Shown piece after piece: positions 8,150-16,876 of a stretch of 64,000 nt of DNA (within the stretch, counting starts at the first letter, position 1; each line of letters begins with the position of its first letter). The notes under the pieces are model-generated. The model searched no databases. It saw only the letters and a list, made by a program, of their open reading frames with translations, and had not been told where the DNA came from. The stretch covers positions 1 through 64,000 of the forward strand of contig NZ_QGTJ01000012.1 of the NCBI RefSeq assembly GCF_003182095.1, read 5' to 3'. This DNA comes from Plasticicumulans acidivorans. GTDB lineage: Bacteria > Pseudomonadota > Gammaproteobacteria > Competibacterales > Competibacteraceae. Both the position numbers and the translations under genes were made by a program.

Positions 8150-9559
8150 ATGACTACCGATACCCCCGAAATCCTCAAGCGCAAGAAGGCGCTGTCGGTC
8201 AGCCCGCTGAAGGCCAGCGCCCCGATGGGGGCGGCACTCGCCTTTCTTGGCATCAACCGTTCGATGCCGATGCTGCATGGCTCGCAGGGCTGCACCGCGT
8301 TCGCCAAGGTGTTCTTCGTACGCCACTTCCGTGAGCCGATCCCGCTGCAGACCTCGGCGATGGATCAGGTCAGCACGGTGATGAGTGCCGACCCCAACGT
8401 CATCGAAGGCCTGCTGGCGATCTGCAACAAGCAGAAGCCGGACATGATCGGCGTGCCGACCACCGGGCTTTCGGAAACGCAGGGCGTCGACATCAACCGG
8501 CTGGTCAAGGACTTCCGCACCGAACATCCGGAGTTCAACCACATTGCCGTCGTGCCGGTGAATACCCCGGACTTCACCGGCTGCCTGGAGTCCGGCTACG
8601 CGCTTGCGGTCAAGGCGATGATCGAATGGCTGGTGCCGGAAGACACCTCACGTGTCGGTCGCCGACCGCGTCAGCTCAACATCCTCGCCGGCTCGCTGCT
8701 GACACCGGGTGACATCGAGCACCTCAAGGAGCTGTGTGAAGCGTTCCGTCTCGACCCGGTGGTGCTGCCCGATCTCGGCGACTCGCTGGATGGTCACCTG
8801 ACCGACGAAGATTTCACCCCGTTTACGCTCGGCGGCACGCCGGTTTCGGCGTTCCAGAGCCTCGGCGATGCTGCGGCGACGCTCGTTGTCGGTCGCTCGC
8901 TGAATCCCGCAGCCGATCTGTTGCGGACCCGTACCGGCGTGCCGGATTACCGCTTCGACAGCTTGATGGGGCTGGCCGAAAACGATCGCCTGATCGGACT
9001 GCTGACAAAGATCTCCGGGCGGCCGGTGCCGGCGAAGTTCGAGCGTCAGCGCGCGCAGCTGCAGGATGCCCTGGTCGACTGCCACTTCATGACCGGGCTG
9101 TCGCGTATCGCTGTCGCCGCTGACCCGGATCTGCTCTATGCGCTGTCGACGCTGGTGGCGTCGCTCGGCGGCGAGGTGGTGGCGGCGGTCGCCCCGGCCC
9201 GCGGGCCGGTGCTCGATGCCGTTCCGGCGGGCCAGGTGCAGATCGGCGACCTGGAAGACCTCGAACACCTTGCGAGTACGGCGCACGCCGAATTGCTGAT
9301 CGGCAATTCGCACGCCGTTGAATCGGCGCAGCGGCTCGGCGTACCGATGCTGCGCGCCGGCTTCCCTCAGTACGACCTGATTGGTGGCTACCAGAAAACC
9401 TGGATCGGCTACCGCGGTACCCGCCAGATCGTGTTCGACCTCGCCAACCTGCTGCTGCAACGGACAGAACATGAAATCAGACCCTACGTCTCGATCCATG
9501 CCAGTGCGCAACGTCGTGCGGCCGCAGCGCGTGCTGCGGCTAGCCACGCGCACCACTGA
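8150..9559 (+). CDS. nifN: Nitrogenase cofactor scaffold subunit NifN
   Basis: A 469-residue NifK paralogue, partner of NifE in the cofactor scaffold. It begins MTTDTPEILKRKKALSVSPL and contains the conserved GSQGCTAFAKVFFVRHFREP region. The third cysteine of the NifK P-cluster set is absent, as usual for NifN. The ATG at 8150 follows a GAGGAG site that overlaps the nifE stop. An upstream in-frame extension to 8096 would overlap nifE and is unlikely. Confidence 0.96.
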   Translation: MTTDTPEILKRKKALSVSPLKASAPMGAALAFLGINRSMPMLHGSQGCTAFAKVFFVRHFREPIPLQTSAMDQVSTVMSADPNVIEGLLAICNKQKPDMIGVPTTGLSETQGVDINRLVKDFRTEHPEFNHIAVVPVNTPDFTGCLESGYALAVKAMIEWLVPEDTSRVGRRPRQLNILAGSLLTPGDIEHLKELCEAFRLDPVVLPDLGDSLDGHLTDEDFTPFTLGGTPVSAFQSLGDAAATLVVGRSLNPAADLLRTRTGVPDYRFDSLMGLAENDRLIGLLTKISGRPVPAKFERQRAQLQDALVDCHFMTGLSRIAVAADPDLLYALSTLVASLGGEVVAAVAPARGPVLDAVPAGQVQIGDLEDLEHLASTAHAELLIGNSHAVESAQRLGVPMLRAGFPQYDLIGGYQKTWIGYRGTRQIVFDLANLLLQRTEHEIRPYVSIHASAQRRAAAARAAASHAHH

Positions 9560-9569
9560 GGCCGCCACC

Positions 9570-9992
9570 ATGGAAGCACGTGTTGCATTCACCACGACCG
9601 ATCGCAAGCACGTCGACCAGCATTTTGGCTCGGCGACCGGCTTCGCCATCTACGTCGTGACGCCGGAGTCCGCACGCCTCGAAGGCATCGCGGAATTCGC
9701 TCCAGCGGCGATGGACGGCGAGGAGGGCAAGCTCGCTGCCCGCATCGAACTGCTCGCCGGCTGTGCCGCGGTGTACTGCCAGGCGGTTGGTGCCTCGGCG
9801 GTGCAGCAGTTGCTGGCGGCCGGCGTGCAGCCGATGCGCGTGGAGTCCGGCTCGGCGATCGATGGCCTGCTCCGCGAGTTTCAGGCCGACTGGCGCACGG
9901 CGCCGCCACCGTGGCTGCAGAAATACCTGCGCCGCGGCAATGCCAGCGATGCCCGTTTCGATGCCTTCGCCGAAGAGGGCTGGGACGAATGA
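9570..9992 (+). CDS. nifX: Nitrogenase cofactor carrier NifX
   Basis: A 140-residue single-domain NifX-type protein, which binds cofactor precursors in transit between NifB and NifEN. It has the DQHFGSATGFAIYVV motif, whose histidine corresponds to that of NifY. The ATG at 9570 starts MEARVAFTTTD; the longer open frame from 9381 lies inside nifN and is a shadow. Its stop overlaps the next ATG, so it is coupled to the RseC-like gene. Confidence 0.94.
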   Translation: MEARVAFTTTDRKHVDQHFGSATGFAIYVVTPESARLEGIAEFAPAAMDGEEGKLAARIELLAGCAAVYCQAVGASAVQQLLAAGVQPMRVESGSAIDGLLREFQADWRTAPPPWLQKYLRRGNASDARFDAFAEEGWDE

Positions 9993-10444
9993 ACATCGTG
10001 TCCGGTGTCGTCACCCGCCAGACCGAGTCCGGTGCCGTCGTGCGCGTGTCGCGGGCTAGCGCCTGCGGCAGCTGCAAGCAGGCGAGCGGCTGCGCGGTGA
10101 CGAAGCTCGGTGCGCTGGCCGGCCCCGGCGAAATGGACGTGCTCGTCGGCTGCATCACACCGCTGGCCCCGGGCAGCCAGGTCGCGCTCGAACTCGATCC
10201 CAACACCTTGCTGCGCGCGGCGGCGCTCGCCTATGGCCTGCCGCTGCTGACCGCGCTCACCGGGCTCGGCCTTGCGGCGGCGCTGGACGCGCAGGCGAGC
10301 GGGCAGGGCGCTGGCCTGTGCGCCGGACTCGTCGCCGGTCTGTTCGCCGCCCGTTGGCTCGCTGCCCGCAGCCGCAGCGGATTTGCCCCGCAACTTTCCC
10401 TGCCTCACCAATCGACCCCCGACTCAGACGGAGAATTTCGATGA
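9989..10444 (+). CDS. RseC/MucC-family membrane protein in nif operon
   Basis: A 151-residue protein of the RseC/MucC type: an N-terminal soluble part with a cysteine set (ACGSCKQASGC, about residues 23-33), then two transmembrane segments (about 72-92 and 97-113), then a basic tail. RseC relatives help the Rsx/Rnf complex reduce SoxR. Coupled by ATGA overlaps to nifX before and the DUF269 gene after, it may link the nif operon to an Rnf-type electron pump. No rnf genes are in the window, so that link is inferred. Confidence 0.8.
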   Translation: MNIVSGVVTRQTESGAVVRVSRASACGSCKQASGCAVTKLGALAGPGEMDVLVGCITPLAPGSQVALELDPNTLLRAAALAYGLPLLTALTGLGLAAALDAQASGQGAGLCAGLVAGLFAARWLAARSRSGFAPQLSLPHQSTPDSDGEFR

Positions 10445-10926
10445 CGCTCGTCACCCTGAGCCCTGCCGGCGAACAGGCCCCGGCCCCTGAATACAAACCG
10501 ACCGCCTTCCTCAAGGAACTGGTCAAGCAGATGCACGCCATCGACAGTTACGGCACTTACGAGGGCTGGCCCGACGAGCGCGTGCTGGCCCCGTTCATTG
10601 TCACCAAGGAACAGCGCCGGCAGATTCCGGTGGTCGGTGATCCCGACGAAGAAACGCTGGCCCGCGTCAAGGTGCTCTACAACGGCGTCGCCGCGATGAT
10701 CGAGCAGAACTGCGGCCTGATGGCCGTGCCGATGGCCAATCTGTCGCATGAGGGCTTCGGCCGCGCGCTGATTACCGTCGGCAAGCTGGTCGTCGTCGAC
10801 CGCACGCTGCGCGACGTGCACCGCTTCGGCTTCGAGAGCTTCGAGAAGCTGGATGCCGAGGGCAACAAGCTGCTGACCCCGGCGCTGGCACTGATCGAGA
10901 AATTCCGCGAAGTCGCCGAGGCTTGA
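10441..10926 (+). CDS. NifX-associated nitrogen fixation protein (DUF269)
   Basis: A 161-residue member of the DUF269 family found beside nifX in most nif clusters. Family-like segments include FLKELVKQMHAIDSYGTY and a C-terminal LLTPALALIEKF. The protein is soluble and probably helps cofactor assembly or protection, but its biochemical role is not established. The start codon overlaps the stop of the RseC-like gene. Confidence 0.92.
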   Translation: MTLVTLSPAGEQAPAPEYKPTAFLKELVKQMHAIDSYGTYEGWPDERVLAPFIVTKEQRRQIPVVGDPDEETLARVKVLYNGVAAMIEQNCGLMAVPMANLSHEGFGRALITVGKLVVVDRTLRDVHRFGFESFEKLDAEGNKLLTPALALIEKFREVAEA

Positions 10927-10941
10927 GCGGGGAGCAAGACA

Positions 10942-11157
10942 ATGAGCGATGAAGACCTGAAAGCCCTCGAAAAAGAGGTGCGCAAGCTCAAGCGGCTGTC
11001 CCAGGAGCAGGCCTCGATCCTTCACGATCTGGTCGAAGACCGGTTGCCCGCGGGCTACGAGGATCTGCCGGGCATCGCCCAGCAGTGTTACGACGTGTGC
11101 AAGGCGTGGGCGGAGGCCAGTGCGCGCCTCGAAGCCGCGCAGAAGGTGGCCTCATGA
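10942..11157 (+). CDS. CCE_0567-type (DUF683) small metalloprotein
   Basis: A 71-residue all-helical protein (MSDEDLKALEKEVRKLKRLS start) matching the DUF683 family, which forms a four-helix bundle and is encoded next to DUF269 proteins in nif clusters. A GGGGAGC site precedes the ATG. Its stop codon overlaps the start of fdxB. Confidence 0.88.
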   Translation: MSDEDLKALEKEVRKLKRLSQEQASILHDLVEDRLPAGYEDLPGIAQQCYDVCKAWAEASARLEAAQKVAS

Positions 11158-11441
11158 GCGACGTGATCGTTGGCCGTACCCGTGGCGGTAGCGAGTGGAC
11201 GCCGGCTTTCGTCGTCGACCTCAACCAGAAGACCTGCATCGGCTGCGGTCGCTGCTTCAAGGTCTGCCCGCGTGATGTGTTCGATCTGGTCGAACGCGAG
11301 GAAGACGAGCTCGACGAGGATCTCGATGAAGACCAGATGATGGTCATGTCGATCAAGGATGCGATGGACTGCATCGGCTGTGGCGCCTGTTTCCGCGTCT
11401 GCCCGAAAGGTTGCCATACGCATCAGGCGATGCCCGTCTGA
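11154..11441 (+). CDS. fdxB: Nif-specific ferredoxin III FdxB
   Basis: A 95-residue ferredoxin with two classical 4Fe-4S motifs, CIGCGRCFKVCP and CIGCGACFRVCPKGC, separated by a strongly acidic insert (EREEDELDEDLDEDQ). That layout is typical of nif ferredoxin III. It likely supplies electrons for cofactor synthesis or to NifH. The ATG at 11154 overlaps the previous stop; the longer frame from 11085 is not needed. Confidence 0.93.
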   Translation: MSDVIVGRTRGGSEWTPAFVVDLNQKTCIGCGRCFKVCPRDVFDLVEREEDELDEDLDEDQMMVMSIKDAMDCIGCGACFRVCPKGCHTHQAMPV

Positions 11442-11445
11442 GCAC

Positions 11446-11847
11446 ATGCTGAACCCGACCCGCACGCGTGCGCGCGACGCGGCGCTGGTGGTCCACATCC
11501 AGGCTACCAGTGCCCGCCTGCGTTTTCTCTGCTGGCCACACGGCATGTTGCTCGATGTGCCGCCTGGCGAGCGGGCATGTCCTGCGGATACGCTGGTGCG
11601 CCGCTGTGCGGGGCTGCTCGGCCTGCCGCCGGCGCAGGTGGTGGTCGATCCGAGCTTTCGTGTCGACTACCGCCCGCTGCGGCGCAGCCACATACGGATC
11701 TGGTTACTGCAGCTGAAAACCCTCGACCCGCCTTTCGTCTCCGCCGCAACCGCCGGCGGCTGCTTCGTCGATTTGCTCGAAGCGCGCCGCTTCGATCGTC
11801 ACCTGCTCGAAGTGCTGAGTGCGGCGTACGCGCACATCCTCGGCTGA
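11446..11847 (+). CDS. Unrecognised protein at end of nif operon
   Basis: A 133-residue basic protein starting 4 nt after fdxB. It opens with an Arg-rich stretch and contains LRFLCWPHGMLLDVPPGE and a C-terminal helical segment ending AAYAHILG. I recognise no family; no transmembrane segment is evident and its cysteines do not form a cluster-binding motif. Same strand, tight spacing and the terminator 150 nt downstream place it in the nif transcript. An alternative upstream start at 11359 would overlap fdxB. Confidence 0.65.
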   Translation: MLNPTRTRARDAALVVHIQATSARLRFLCWPHGMLLDVPPGERACPADTLVRRCAGLLGLPPAQVVVDPSFRVDYRPLRRSHIRIWLLQLKTLDPPFVSAATAGGCFVDLLEARRFDRHLLEVLSAAYAHILG

Positions 11848-12000
11848 GGCGTCAGCAGGCGCGGTCTATAAACGATGCAAACTGCGTTTGGGCTGTTTGA
11901 GTCAGGCTGGCGCAGCGTTCATGAATTTACGCTGCGGTACCTCCGTTGCTTCCAAGGCGCATCAGCTTGAGGCCCTGCCTGCACCAAGCGCTGGCAGCAT

Positions 12001-12034
12001 AAAAAAAGCCGGCTTGTATAAGCCGGCTTTTTTC
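12001..12034. terminator. Bidirectional rho-independent terminator after nif cluster
   Basis: AAGCCGGCTT and its complement flank a GTAT loop, with an A-run on one side and a T-run on the other, so it works in both directions. It closes the nifE-to-11847 operon and marks the boundary with the mobile island. Between 11848 and 12000 there is only a 7-bp hairpin without T-tract (11911-11936). Confidence 0.85.
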
Positions 12035-12125
12035 TAAAAATGGTGGTGGGAGGTTGTCCGGTGCAAAAACTGCCCATTGAGCTTAAGAGTAATGGGGCGG
12101 GCATCTGCGGGCTCGTGAGGGCTCG

Positions 12126-13038
12126 TCAGCGGGAGAGCAGTTCCACATACGCCTGGTAGCTGTAGACGCGGTTCTTCTTCTGCCCGGTGAGCTCGGCCAG
12201 GATGCCGAGATCCTCCAGCAGATTGACGGCGGCGTTGGCCGTGGGAAACGTCGTCTCCAGCCGCTGGCGAACGTGCTCGACGCTGAAGCGCGGCATCATC
12301 GGCAGCAGTTCGAACAGGCGGTAGCTGATCGGCCCCGCCTTGGGGGGCGCCAGTAGTCGCTTGCGGTCGGCCGTGATCAGGCTGGCCACGTCGATGATGC
12401 TGCGCTCGGCAGCTGCGCACGCCGCAGCCACGCCCTCCAGGAAGCAGGTCGGTCAGCAAATCGGCCACTTGCTGCGCTGGTGGCGGCACGAAGGCGGCAT
12501 TGCCCGGTCGCGTGCCGCCGATCCAGTTCTGGGAGCGGTGCAGTTCGCCAGGCTGTTTGCCGGCGCCGCGCGCCCCATCGAGCAGCAGCCGATGGGCTTC
12601 GCACAGCAGGCGAACGCTGATCGGCAAGCCCTGCGGGTCGCGCAGCTGCCCCTGCACCCAGCGGGAGGCGCGGGGGTAGTTGGTGACCTCCTCGACATCG
12701 TCGGTGTTGCTGACCTTCAGGCCAGCCTCTTCGTCGAACAGATCGGTGAGCGTGGCCTGGATGCCCTCGATCTGCGAGGTGAGCAGCGCTTCCTTGCGGA
12801 TCGCGCTGTAGAGCAGCTATTCCACCGACGGGACCAGGCTCGACACCCCGGCCAGGCGCGCCAGCGCCAGTTCGGCCTGCCGGTTCAGGTCGATGAAGCA
12901 GGTTGGCGCCAGTGGCGGATCGGCCGGGGGCAGCGGTCGCGGCACGAAGGCACGGACCGACTCACCCAGCGTGGTCGTGGTGGTGTAGGTGCCGGTGGTT
13001 CGTGGCATTGAAAGCGCGCTTTGATTCCTCGCCATCAA
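12126..13038 (-). pseudogene. Fic-domain protein, broken
   Basis: Remnant of a Fic (AMP-transferase type) protein with a C-terminal winged helix. The N-terminal part from MPRTTGTYTTTTTLGESVRA (start near 13008) runs to an in-frame TAG at 12817-12819, then continues in frame through SQIEG and HRSQNWIGGTRPGNAAFVPP. Near 12443-12455 the frame shifts and the segment that should carry the catalytic HPFx(D/E)GNGR motif is missing, apparently by deletion of roughly a hundred residues or more. The C-terminal helix-winged-helix part resumes (FLEGVAAACAAAERSIID) to the stop at 12126. It lies downstream of the TOTE gene on the same strand. It cannot encode an active Fic enzyme. Confidence 0.85.
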
Positions 13039-13069
13039 TTAACACACGCTTTATTTTGATGCCCCAGTA

Positions 13070-15490
13070 TCAAAGTGTGCTTTCATAAGGCGCCGCCTCG
13101 GCTTCGATCCGATACCCCATCGCCCGGTAGCCGTGCTGGCGCTTGTCCCACATCCGCAGCAAGGCCGGATGGTCGGTGTCCACAAAGTCGATGATCCGCA
13201 CGTCGGTCTTGCTGGCGTGTTCCCGGTGCAGACGCCCAGCGTATTGCTGCAGCGTACCCTTCCAAGACACCGGCATGGCGAGCAGCAGCGCGTCCAGTGG
13301 CGGGTGGTCGAAGCCCTCGCCGACCAGCTTGCCCGTCGACAGGAGCACACGCGGCGCGTTGGGCGGCAGCGCGTCAAGCCGGACGATGAGGTCAGCCCGC
13401 TGCTTCTTCGACATCCGGCCATGCAGCACGAAGGGCGACGGCTCCAGGCTGCCGAGGGCTGCATTGATGGCGTCGAGGTGTGCAGTGCGCTCGGTCAGGA
13501 CCAGCACTTTCCGGCGCTCCGCGAAGGCATCGCGCACCTCAGCGGCAATGGCTTCGGTCCTGGCCCGATCGTTGGCGAGATGTCGGAAGACGTCCTGGGC
13601 GCCAGCATCCGGCGCCAGATCGATCCGGGCATGGCGAAAGCGCGGCACCACCTCCAGGTTGTGCGGTGCCCCGGCCGGCGTAGCCGCCTTGTGGCGGATC
13701 GGCCCACACTGCATGAAGATGATCGGCTGCTGCCCGTCGCGTCGGATTGGAGTCGCCGTCAGGCCCAGTACGTACTTCGCCTTGGTCCGCTTGAGGATCG
13801 CGCCGAAGGAGACGGCGCCGACGTGGTGGCACTCGTCGACGATCACGTGGCTGTAGTCCTCGACCAGCGGGTTCACCTCGCCCTGGCGGGACAAGGACTT
13901 CATCACGGCGATGTCGATCCTCCCGGTGGGTTTGGCCTTGCCGCCGCCGATGGCGCCGACCACACCCTTGCCGACGCCCAGAAACGCCTGCAGCCGCTCC
14001 TGCCACTGCTTGAGCAGTTCCGTACGATGCACCAGCACCAGGGTGTTGACACCCCGGCGCGCGATCATCGCCGCCGTCGTCACTGTCTTGCCGAAGGCGG
14101 TCGGTGCACACAGCACCCCGGCATCAAGGGGCAGCATCGCCGCAACGGCGGCTTCCTGGTCGGGACGCAGGCTGTCGACGAAAGACACGTTCAGCGGCTG
14201 GCCGCCAACGCGTTCGTCTCTCAGGTCGCAGGCGATGCCGCTCTCGCGCAGCAGTGACAGGGCGGTATCCAGACACCCTCGGGGCAGCGCGATGTGCTGG
14301 GGGTAGTTCTCGGCGCAGCCGATGACACGCGGCTTGTCCCACACCGATATCCGCATCGCCTGCGCTTTGTAGAACTCGGGGTTCTGGAACGCTGCCAGTT
14401 GGATCAGGCGGTTGGCCAGCGCCTGCGGCAGTTTGGCCTTCTCGAAATAGATCAAGTTGGCCAGCGTCACGCTCAGGGACTTCGGCATCGGCCCGGGCAG
14501 CTTCTTGGTCAAAGTGCTCTCGCGCTTCCACGGCGTGGCCAAGTCTTCGTCGTCGATGAAGGTGACGTCCAGCGGATGGACGCCACCGGTAGCCCGCAGG
14601 ATGCTCGGCTCGATGTCGTGCGCGGCCATCGGCTGGATGGAGTCCAGGAACGCCCACTGGTCCGGGTAGGGGTGCAGCTCAGAGTCGACGAACACGCTGT
14701 TGCCTCTCTCCCGCGGGCCCTTTTGCAGCGGCAAAGCGATCAGGTTGCCAAAACCGCCCTTGGGCATCGTGTCCTGGTTCGGAAACAGCCGGTCGTAGGA
14801 CGTGAGCCGGAGCTGCCGCGTGCGCGTGCAGGTGTGGCTGATGATGGCAGTGCCCAACCGCCGCGCATCACGTGCCGACACCCGACCGGCGAAGAACACC
14901 TAGGCATGGGCGCCCTGACCGGAGCGCGAAATCTCCAGCGCCGCCGGCACGCCCAGCTCCGCGCACGACTGCATGAACGCCCGCGCATCGTCCCGCCATT
15001 CGGCCTCGTCGAAGTCGACGGCCAGGAAGTAGCAGCTGTCGTCCTCCATCAGCGGATACACCCCGACCGTGTGATCGCCGGCCAGGTGCTTGTAGATCAC
15101 GGCGTCCGACAGCGGGATGAGCAGGCGATGGCCGCAGTCGCCGCACTTGATGCGCGGCTTCTCGCACACGCCGGCGCGCCACTCATTCGCGCAGGCCGGC
15201 GCGTAGCCCGACTTGCCGGTGGTCTTGCTTTCCCATCGAACGGGGAACACGTCGGTGCGGCCACGGAACAGACGTCGGAAGAGTGCGACCTTTTCGTCGG
15301 TGGACCGTCTCGACGACTCGATGGACGATGGGGAGGGCTGCTGGCGCGCACGCCATTCGATGCCGTGCGATTCGAGCAGCGCGATCAGGCGGGAGTTCTC
15401 GGCGCGCAACGCCGACAGTTCATCGCCGTCGGCCATCGTGCCTGCGCTCATGAATTGGGGCACCTGCCGGATTGATGCAGAACGTGTCAT
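13070..15490 (-). pseudogene. TOTE-type primase-helicase, interrupted by amber codon
   Basis: About 806 codons in one continuous frame except for a TAG at 14900-14902 (residue 197). Order: N-terminal coiled coil, a Cys cluster (CANEWRAGVCEKPRIKCGDCGHR region; a zinc site), an archaeo-eukaryotic primase domain with YFLAVDFDEAEWRDD, then after the amber codon the rest of the primase domain and a superfamily II helicase with Walker A APTAFGKTVTT and DECHH box. This is the architecture annotated as TOTE conflict system. The amber falls where relatives have Trp (GAHAxVFFAG). Most likely one disabled gene. If translated as two proteins, the parts would be 196 and up to 609 residues. It starts 5 nt after mcrC ends, so it belongs to the same operon. 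Confidence 0.82.
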
Positions 15491-15495
15491 GCCAC

Positions 15496-16860
15496 TTAAA
15501 GTTGCGCCTCAGACGGGCCATCCGGCCGGGCAATCGCCGGCTTTCGATGTCCCGCCGAAAACCAGACATCAAGGCTGCCGTCGGTAGGAAGGACCAGCTC
15601 GCGCTCGTCCAAGCAGAACGGCAGCACCCATAGCCGCAAGCCCTTGGACTTCAGGAAGTCGAACACGGGCAGCGCCCGGTCGAAGGCATCCGTCCTCGGA
15701 AAGATCAGCACCACGTCTCCCTGGCCATCGAGGTAGCTCTGGCCATAGGCGTGCAGCTGATAGAAGTCGCCCTGATCCAGTCCGTACTTGTCGCCACCCG
15801 TCGCCTTCCTGTCGTCGAGCAGCTTCCATTTCGTGTCGAGCACCAAGCGGTTCTTGCCTGCTTCCTGGACAAGCAGATCCGGCTTCAGGCGAAACCAATC
15901 CTGCTCCAGATGCCGGACCAGCGAGAAGCTGCGTGCCTGCGTTCGCAGCGCGAGCGGGTGCACCAGCTGTCGAGCGAGATGCTTGGCGACGTAGGCCTCG
16001 AACACCGCCTCCATCGGAAACAGCAGTGACGGTGCCCGATGACCGCCCGCCCCGGTGAGCGGCGATTCATCTCCCAAGATGAGCCTTGCCCATGCCAGGG
16101 CATCGGCGTAGTGCCCCATACCGCGATCCAGCCGAACCCTGGAGAAGTCCACGGCTGGTCGTTCCGACTGCGGCACCTCGGCGAACACAAAGCACAACTC
16201 ACGCGCGAGTTGCTGATGCGCCTGCGCCGCCGTCCACGACAGGGCGCGCCGAAGCGCTGCGTGCAGCAGCCGGTTCTCGGGCCGGTTGGTCGAGAACTCG
16301 TCGAACTCAGCAAAGAAGCGATCCTGTCGGCAAAGGTTCTGCCGCAGGTGCATGGCCATCTGCAGCTTGCCGCGCAGCGCGAAGACGTTGTCCTGCCGCA
16401 AGCGATAGTCGCTGCGCAGGCTTCGCTTGACGATGTGCTCCACGGCGCGCAGGAACTCGCCAATAAACACCTCCAGCAAGGGCATGTGCGTGGCCACGAG
16501 CTTGGCGCTGTCGGTCTGGACGTGCCGAAACCCGCCCAGACAGCGCAGCATCTCGACCAGCAGCCGGCGAGCCTGTGCATCACCACCGCCGATCGACTTG
16601 CCGACCTTGGGCAGCACCTCGATCTGGAAGCCATCCGGGGCGCGGATCACTCCGACAAAGCTGGTGACCTGAACGGCCCTGCGGCCGCGGCGCTGCGTGA
16701 CACGAACCCACGCCGATTCGCCCGCCTCGGCAGCACGCAGCGCCTGCGATTCCAGCCAGGCGAAGACGCTGGGCGGCACCGAGTGCAATCCACCGGCATC
16801 GGGCGCGCCGGGCGCCATCGCCACCAGCGCCTCGAACTCGTAGATCGTGATGCCGGCCAT
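15496..16860 (-). CDS. mcrC: 5-methylcytosine restriction subunit McrC
   Basis: A 454-residue McrC: N-terminal McrB-interaction region, then a C-terminal PD-(D/E)xK nuclease with LKPDLLVQEAGKNRLVLDTK (the Asp and D-x-K catalytic pattern) followed by WKLLDDR. With McrB it forms a GTP-dependent nuclease that cuts DNA bearing modified cytosine. The start at 16860 gives MAGITIYEFEALV; the 110 upstream residues of the open frame overlap mcrB in a different frame and look like a shadow. The gap to mcrB is 16 nt. The gene is intact. Confidence 0.92.
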   Translation of the reverse strand: MAGITIYEFEALVAMAPGAPDAGGLHSVPPSVFAWLESQALRAAEAGESAWVRVTQRRGRRAVQVTSFVGVIRAPDGFQIEVLPKVGKSIGGGDAQARRLLVEMLRCLGGFRHVQTDSAKLVATHMPLLEVFIGEFLRAVEHIVKRSLRSDYRLRQDNVFALRGKLQMAMHLRQNLCRQDRFFAEFDEFSTNRPENRLLHAALRRALSWTAAQAHQQLARELCFVFAEVPQSERPAVDFSRVRLDRGMGHYADALAWARLILGDESPLTGAGGHRAPSLLFPMEAVFEAYVAKHLARQLVHPLALRTQARSFSLVRHLEQDWFRLKPDLLVQEAGKNRLVLDTKWKLLDDRKATGGDKYGLDQGDFYQLHAYGQSYLDGQGDVVLIFPRTDAFDRALPVFDFLKSKGLRLWVLPFCLDERELVLPTDGSLDVWFSAGHRKPAIARPDGPSEAQL

Positions 16861-16876
16861 ACGCCCGCCTCGACCC

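Noticed and set aside
12036..12070. tRNA-like 3' end (CCACCA) on the minus strand near the left island edge
   Set aside because: No T-arm or acceptor stem partner could be found, so it is not a tRNA gene or clear fragment.
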